Made by a program: the position numbers and the translations under genes. A DNA stretch of 64,000 nt from Candidatus Peregrinibacteria bacterium (GTDB lineage Bacteria > Patescibacteriota > Gracilibacteria > UBA1369 > LOWO2-01-FULL-3), in NCBI GenBank assembly GCA_026395515.1, contig JAPLYN010000005.1, positions 237,521 through 301,520 of the forward strand, in the 5' to 3' direction. Below the pieces are notes generated by a model. The model searched no databases. It saw only the letters and a program-made list of their open reading frames with translations, and was not told where the DNA came from. Below, one piece after another: positions 59,690-64,000 of this stretch. Position 1 is the stretch's first letter. Every line of letters starts with the position of its first letter.

Positions 59690-60260
59690 GGGGCCACGCG
59701 CGGTCGCACGTGACCCCCTCAAACCCAGCTTCGCGAGTCAGCAATCAGCCGCGCTTTTTTCCGCTTGGCTTCAATACCGACTCGATCCGAGGAAACCGCC
59801 GACTGGCAATCCCCTCGAACTGAACGACTTCAGTTCAACTTTGCACACGAGCCTATCTGTCTGTGGCTCGAGCATTGAAGAACTTAGATCGTTCGACGAC
59901 TTGTCAGGAAGTCCGCAGACCTCCTAGTTACCGAAGTACCAGCGACCGAGCTGCGCGCGGCGCTTCTCAGCGGCCACGCTCCGAATCCACTGTGGATGGG
60001 CCTTCCCTCCATCGAGCTTGCAGTCCGTGACCAGATGGCCATTTTCCGTGACCACATCGCCCATGAGGGCATGGTCGCTGGGCTGCTTCACGAACTTCCC
60101 TTCGTTGCTGCCGGTCTGCTGAACCGGCACCTCCATCATCGCGCTGCTATCATTGCTGTTGAGACCACCAAATACACGCGGGAACAAGCGCTTCAACACG
60201 GTCTTCATCCTCGTACCTCACGAAAATCCAGAACCCCAGCAAGTCATCTTCACTGCGAAG
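59690..60260. other. GC-rich island, foreign-looking
   Basis: Hand counts give 60% GC for 59701-59760 and 70% for 59941-60000, far above the surrounding AT-rich DNA. It holds the 94-residue ORF at 59924-60208 and, left of it, several strong hairpins: GAACTGAA-gtcg-TTCAGTTC (near 59820-59840), CGAGCC...GGCTCG (near 59850-59875) and GGGGGCCACG...CGTGACCCCC (59688-59717). The adjoining 59461-59689 shows nothing I can name. No transposase, integrase or flanking repeat is seen. Confidence 0.6.
59924..60208 (-). CDS. Candidate small protein in the GC-rich island, 94 residues
   Basis: ATG at 60208-60206, preceded by GAGGT 6 nt upstream, one of very few SD-like sequences in the window. The product begins MKTVLKRLFPRVFGG, continues with MMEVPVQQTGSNEGKFV and VVTENGHLVTDCKLDGGK, and ends RRAQLGRWYFGN. 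No family recognised and no membrane helix. GC-rich codon use differs from all neighbours. Acquired DNA is a reasonable inference; the ORF could be spurious because GC-rich sequence has few stops (overlapping frames on the plus strand are also open). Confidence 0.4.
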   Translation of the reverse strand: MKTVLKRLFPRVFGGLNSNDSSAMMEVPVQQTGSNEGKFVKQPSDHALMGDVVTENGHLVTDCKLDGGKAHPQWIRSVAAEKRRAQLGRWYFGN

Positions 60261-60477
60261 ACGACCCACATACCGGAAACCTCAAACGAAGTCCGAATAC
60301 AACGATTCCTTCTTGCGAAGGCATCACCGTACCTAACATTCTTTCGAAGCCGGAATCCAATTTTCCACTCCGTGCACTCGCACGAAAATAAAAAACTAAA
60401 CTCCGACTTCGAATTAATTCTCAACCTTGTTGTCAAAACCTGTTTAAAATTTGGGAAATTCCACCAATCCACATACA

Positions 60478-60662
60478 AAAAAGATTGCGGATAGTAAAAT
60501 CTACTACCGTATCACAGGCCCGAGTCAAACCTCAGGTAGGAAATCTTTCGAAGAACTTTTCTTGCAGCTAATGCCTGCAACAAAGTTCCAAAGAACTCTA
60601 TGCCTAAAGTCTCACTCAATTTGAGAACTCCTTATTGTTAAAGATCATCAAGAAAACAATTG
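60478..60662 (-). ncRNA. Candidate structured RNA of about 185 nt
   Basis: A minus-strand unit with a promoter (60669-60696), predicted start near 60662 and a terminator CGGTAGTA...TACTATCCG followed by CAATCTTTTTTG (60509-60478). The body folds into a rod: TTGCAG-gcatta-GCTGCAA, extended by GAACTTT/AAAGTTC, then ACTTTAGG/CCTGAGGT (with G-U pairs), then GAGT/ACTC. Size and rod shape recall 6S RNA, which mimics an open promoter, but I see no decisive 6S signature. An alternative is a 35-codon ORF starting at a TTG 8 nt after AAGGAG, product beginning SETLGIEFFGTLLQALAARK. Confidence 0.5.
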
Positions 60663-60668
60663 TCCACC

Positions 60669-60696
60669 ATCATACTTAGGTCCAGAAAGAAGTCAA
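60669..60696 (-). promoter_or_regulatory. Promoter of the candidate structured RNA
   Basis: Minus strand: -35 TTGACT (60696-60691), 16-nt spacer, -10 TATGAT (60674-60669). Confidence 0.65.
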
Positions 60697-60799
60697 GGGT
60701 GAAAACATCATTTTCAAGTTAGGCAAGCCAAAAAACATATCAATCTTCATGTCCAGTCACCCTCCTAATTTTAAATTTTTCAAATCCTACCTTTTATGC

Positions 60800-60805
60800 T
60801 AGAAT
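60800..60805 (+). promoter_or_regulatory. -10 element of gyrA
   Basis: TAGAAT at 60800-60805 with only weak -35 candidates (TTTTCA or TTTCAA 16-17 nt upstream). Predicted start about 28 nt before the gyrA ATG. Confidence 0.45.
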
Positions 60806-60839
60806 CCCTCCGTAAAACTTCTACCCGTAACCAAAAGAT

Positions 60840-63527
60840 ATGGCTAAGAAAGATAAAAAAATTCAAGACAACGAAGAGGAGAATAAGAAAAAAGCGCCAA
60901 AGGATGCCGAAAACAACGAAGAACAAGCAGAGACTCAAGACGCAGGATCCGGAGAAACTCCCCAACTTTTCATCAAAGCAGATTCAGTAACTGAGCGTCA
61001 CATTACTGAAGAAATGGAAACTTCCTATTTGGAATACGCGATGAGCGTTATCGTTTCCCGTGCTCTTCCAGATGTACGTGATGGTTTGAAACCGGTACAC
61101 CGCCGTATTCTTCACGCTATGAACGAGATTGGTTTAAAATCTAGTGGATCATTCCGCAAATCAGCCGCTGTAGTGGGTGAGGTGCTCGCAAAGTACCATC
61201 CGCATGGTGATGCTGCCGTTTACGACTCTATGGTGAGAATGGCTCAAGACTTCGCGATGAGATACCAATTAGTAAGAGGTCAGGGTAACTTCGGTTCTAT
61301 CGACGGTGACTCACCTGCTGCTATGCGTTATACAGAGGCAAAAATGGAGAAGATTACAGATGAGATGATGAACGACATCGACAAAGAAACCGTAAACTGG
61401 AGAGACAATTACGATGGACGCTATAAAGAACCAGCTGTTCTTCCTACAAAACTTCCACAACTTCTATTGAATGGTTCTACTGGTATCGCCGTAGGTATGG
61501 CCACATCAATTCCTCCACATAATCTTGGAGAAGTTATTGATGGTGTTCTACACCTTTCAAAGAATCCGGAAGCTACAATCGATGACTTGATGCAATTTAT
61601 TAAAGGTCCAGACTTCCCTACCGGAGGTATTCTTTATGATATCAACGATATCAAAACAGCATACGCTACAGGTCGTGGAGGTATGGTTCTCCGTTCAAAG
61701 ACAGAAATTATTGAAAAGAAAAACGGAAAATTTGAAATTCTCGTTACCGAAATTCCTTACCAAGTAAACAAAGCCAATTTAATTACTAAAATGGCTGAGT
61801 TAGTTCAAGAAAAGAAAATCGTCGGAATCAGCGACATCCGTGATGAATCAAATAAAGATGGTATCCGTGTTGTAATCGAATTAAAGAAAGATAGTTATCC
61901 AAAAAAGATTTTGAATCAGCTTTTCAAAATGACTCAGCTTCAATCAGCGTTCAATATGAACATGATTGCCTTGGTAGATGAAATTCAGCCTCATCTTCTT
62001 GATCTTAAACAAGTACTCGAACACTTCATTTCACACAGAAAGGAAGTCATCACTCGTCGTACTGAATTTGATCTCAAACAAGCCCTTGCTAGAGCCCACA
62101 TTTTGGAAGGTTTAAAAATTGCTATCGACAACATCGACGCAGTAATCAAAACTATCCGCGCTTCCGAGACAAAAGAAGAAGCTCTCGAACAATTAATGAA
62201 AAAATTCAAACTTACAGAACTTCAAGGTAAAGCCATTCTCGACATGAGATTGCAAACTCTTGCTGGTTTGGAAAGACAAAAAATTGAAGATGAATTGGCT
62301 GAAAAAATTAAAGAGATCGAACATCTAAAAAGCATTCTTGCAGACATCAAAAAAGTTCTCAAAATTATGCAGGATGAACTTTCAGAAATCAGAGCAAAAT
62401 ACGCTGACGAACGTCGCACACAAATCGTTCCAAATGCTGTAGATGCTATTTCTCAGAAAGATACTATTCCAAACGAAGCTGTAATAATCATGTTAAGCCG
62501 TGAAAATTACATCAAACGTATTCCAGCAAATACTTTCCGCGCACAACACCGTGGAGGTAAAGGAATTGTAGGAGGTACTACAAAGGAAGAAGACGAGATT
62601 AAATTAATTAAATTCGCCTTCAATCACGACGAATTATTATACTTCACAAATCAAGGACGTGTATTCCGTCTCCCAACATACGAGATTCCAAAAACTTCTC
62701 GCCAAGCGAAAGGTCAGGCCATCGTAAATCTTCTACAATTACAAGAAGACGAAATGGTTACTGCAATCTTAAACAGCGGTGAAAAATTTGAAGGTAAATA
62801 TCTCTTCATGGCTACTAAGAAAGGTACTATCAAGAAAACACCTGTTGAAGATTTCAAGAACGTACGAAAGAGTGGTCTTATTGCAATGAAACTCCGCCCT
62901 GGAGATTCTCTAGAATGGATCAAAGAAACTTCCCCAGGCAACGAAGTAATTCTCGTGAGTCATGAAGGTAAAGGAATTCGTTTCAACGAAGAAGATGCTC
63001 GTCCAATGGGTCGTCCATCTATCGGAGTTCGTGGAATGAAACTTAAAGGAAATGATGAAGTAGTAGAAATGGACGTAGTAAAAGATCCAAACATCGCTGA
63101 ACTTCTTGTAATTATGGAAAACGGTCTCGGAAAAATGACTACGGTTCAAGAATACAGATTCCAAGCTCGTGGTGGATCCGGTGTAAAAACTGCAAATATC
63201 ACAGCGAAAACTGGTAAAATAGTTGGAGCAAAAATTCTCGATAAAGATACTGATGCCGACTTAGTAATTATTTCTAAGGCTGGTCAGGTAATCCGTCTAC
63301 ATTCAAAACAAATTCCTTCACAAGGTCGTACAACTCAAGGTGTTTACCTCATGAGAATGCGTCCAAATGATAAAGTTGCTTCTATCTCCGTAATCGACAA
63401 CAAAGAATTACAAGCAGCAGCAGCTCTAGCAGGAGTAAATCCTGAAGAATTCGAAGAAGGTCAAGAAAGCATTGAAGACATCCAAGAAACAATCGAAGAA
63501 GTAAAGACAGTAAGTAAGAAAAAATAA
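60840..63527 (+). CDS. gyrA: DNA gyrase subunit A
   Basis: An 895-residue gyrase A subunit: an acidic/lysine N-terminal extension (residues 1-50), then the breakage-reunion domain with YAMSVIVSRALPDVRDGLKPV, catalytic Tyr 164 in AAMRYTEAKM, and a C-terminal beta-pinwheel with the GyrA box as QHRGGKG (near residue 567; canonical QRRGGKG), which marks GyrA rather than ParC. At the position of E. coli Ser83 there is Ala 125 (HGDAAVYD), with Asp 129 for Asp87. The acidic C-terminal tail ends in KTVSKKK. Pairs with GyrB from 40666-42582. Confidence 0.96.
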   Translation: MAKKDKKIQDNEEENKKKAPKDAENNEEQAETQDAGSGETPQLFIKADSVTERHITEEMETSYLEYAMSVIVSRALPDVRDGLKPVHRRILHAMNEIGLKSSGSFRKSAAVVGEVLAKYHPHGDAAVYDSMVRMAQDFAMRYQLVRGQGNFGSIDGDSPAAMRYTEAKMEKITDEMMNDIDKETVNWRDNYDGRYKEPAVLPTKLPQLLLNGSTGIAVGMATSIPPHNLGEVIDGVLHLSKNPEATIDDLMQFIKGPDFPTGGILYDINDIKTAYATGRGGMVLRSKTEIIEKKNGKFEILVTEIPYQVNKANLITKMAELVQEKKIVGISDIRDESNKDGIRVVIELKKDSYPKKILNQLFKMTQLQSAFNMNMIALVDEIQPHLLDLKQVLEHFISHRKEVITRRTEFDLKQALARAHILEGLKIAIDNIDAVIKTIRASETKEEALEQLMKKFKLTELQGKAILDMRLQTLAGLERQKIEDELAEKIKEIEHLKSILADIKKVLKIMQDELSEIRAKYADERRTQIVPNAVDAISQKDTIPNEAVIIMLSRENYIKRIPANTFRAQHRGGKGIVGGTTKEEDEIKLIKFAFNHDELLYFTNQGRVFRLPTYEIPKTSRQAKGQAIVNLLQLQEDEMVTAILNSGEKFEGKYLFMATKKGTIKKTPVEDFKNVRKSGLIAMKLRPGDSLEWIKETSPGNEVILVSHEGKGIRFNEEDARPMGRPSIGVRGMKLKGNDEVVEMDVVKDPNIAELLVIMENGLGKMTTVQEYRFQARGGSGVKTANITAKTGKIVGAKILDKDTDADLVIISKAGQVIRLHSKQIPSQGRTTQGVYLMRMRPNDKVASISVIDNKELQAAAALAGVNPEEFEEGQESIEDIQETIEEVKTVSKKK

Positions 63528-63562
63528 TTAGTTTGCCAATCCCCTCTCAATTAGCAAATCCT

Positions 63563-64000
63563 ATGAAAAAAGTTTTTTCTATCATCACAGGCTTAATAAG
63601 TTTTCTCACAATATCCAATATCGCCCTAGCTTATAGCGGCGATATTGCTATTGATAAACAAGATATCACTTTTTCTAATGACAACTTTACAGAAGGAAAA
63701 TCAGTTCGTATCTACGCAAACGTCGTAAATAATAGCGCACAAGATTTGCTAGGAGTTGTAAGATATTACGACAGCAACGGACAGATTGGAGGAGACCAAG
63801 TTGTTTCTATTTTTGCAAAAAAAACTGATGGAGTTTTCATAGATTGGCAACCACCATATGGCAAACAAGTGGTTACAGTAAAAATTTTTCCATGGATTCC
63901 AGCAATAGATGATCCAAAAAATAATGATATTTCTACTGAAATATATGTAGCACAAGATACCGATCATGACGGTATTCCAAACGACAGAGATCCAGATATG
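63563..64000 (+). CDS. Secreted protein with type 3 calcium repeat, N-terminal part
   Basis: The frame runs off the right edge; 146 residues are visible. Signal peptide MKKVFSIITGLISFLTISN with likely cleavage after ALA (about residue 23). An Ig-like CARDB-type domain follows (ITFSNDNFTEGKSVRIYANV, VVNNSAQDLLGVVRYYDSNG). At the window edge is DTDHDGIPNDRDPD, the Asp-rich calcium-binding pattern of thrombospondin type 3 repeats. Probably an adhesion or surface protein. It starts 36 nt after gyrA, no SD. Confidence 0.75.
   Translation, partial: MKKVFSIITGLISFLTISNIALAYSGDIAIDKQDITFSNDNFTEGKSVRIYANVVNNSAQDLLGVVRYYDSNGQIGGDQVVSIFAKKTDGVFIDWQPPYGKQVVTVKIFPWIPAIDDPKNNDISTEIYVAQDTDHDGIPNDRDPDM

Noticed and set aside
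59690-60260. RNase P RNA or tmRNA in the GC-rich island
   Set aside because: A GAGGAAA near 59790 recalled RNase P RNA, but the following conserved GTCCGGGC and the downstream universal segments are missing; no tmRNA ends or tag frame found.
59667-60391. Plus-strand frames in the GC-rich island
   Set aside because: Arginine- and serine-rich translations with no start signal, overlapping the better minus-strand ORF; likely a by-product of few stops in GC-rich DNA.

Overview
The window looks like chromosome of a small-genome bacterium of the Patescibacteria (Candidate Phyla Radiation) type. The signs are AT-rich DNA, many proteins with no recognisable family, a solitary VirB4/TraC-like ATPase, unlinked rRNA genes, and protein genes that almost never carry a Shine-Dalgarno (SD) sequence although the 16S 3' end keeps a complete anti-SD. 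TGA is an ordinary stop (the surface-protein gene ending at 17333, aroA, and the aromatic leader peptide all end in TGA), so this is not a code-25 lineage such as Absconditabacteria. Class or genus cannot be assigned from sequence alone.

Layout. 1-9.6 kb: rRNA genes on the minus strand, with 5S and 23S at the left and 16S 4.3 kb away. The gap holds tRNA-Ile, a FAM173-like methyltransferase and a small membrane protein in rRNA orientation. It also holds an inverted block with an ECF sigma factor, its likely membrane regulator, tRNA-Ala and a surface protein. Promoters, processing stems, a boxA and terminators for the rRNA units are readable. 9.6-28.7 kb: clpP, a RimK-like ligase, lipoprotein and envelope genes (FemAB-like transferase, SYKDxKAY-repeat secreted protein, three-repeat surface protein, lysozyme plus double-SGNH protein, DUF4153 membrane protein), a GT4 glycosyltransferase, radA, tatD and a divergent phosphofructokinase. 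28.7-34.6 kb: an operon with DAHP synthase, aroB, a 59-residue protein, a lipoprotein, aroA and aroK. It is preceded by a strong promoter, an aromatic-codon leader peptide and mutually exclusive antiterminator/terminator hairpins. 34.5-43 kb: trhP-like U32 protein, orphan histidine kinase, nadB, prfA, prmC, rpsU and gyrB. 43-55 kb: a poorly characterised block with a leaderless cysteine-rich mini-ORF, a FecR-like-domain protein, and two tandem giant STAND-type NTPases (1409 and 1440 residues) flanking two small twin membrane proteins on the other strand. 55-64 kb: an SLH-S41 protease, the VirB4-like ATPase, a GC-rich foreign-looking island, a candidate structured RNA, gyrA and the start of a secreted calcium-repeat protein.

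The most notable observations are regulatory. (1) A classical aromatic amino-acid attenuator lies in front of the shikimate operon, with seven aromatic codons in the last twelve and a stop codon abutting the antiterminator. (2) A nearly leaderless mini-ORF with two CCxC clusters is followed by a terminator ahead of an unknown gene and gyrB. (3) rpsU (bS21) is the only native gene seen with a near-perfect SD, which suggests autogenous control through the anti-SD. (4) Several promoters place the start codon at the predicted +1, implying leaderless mRNAs. The STAND pair with the twin membrane proteins is the best candidate for an undescribed protein system.
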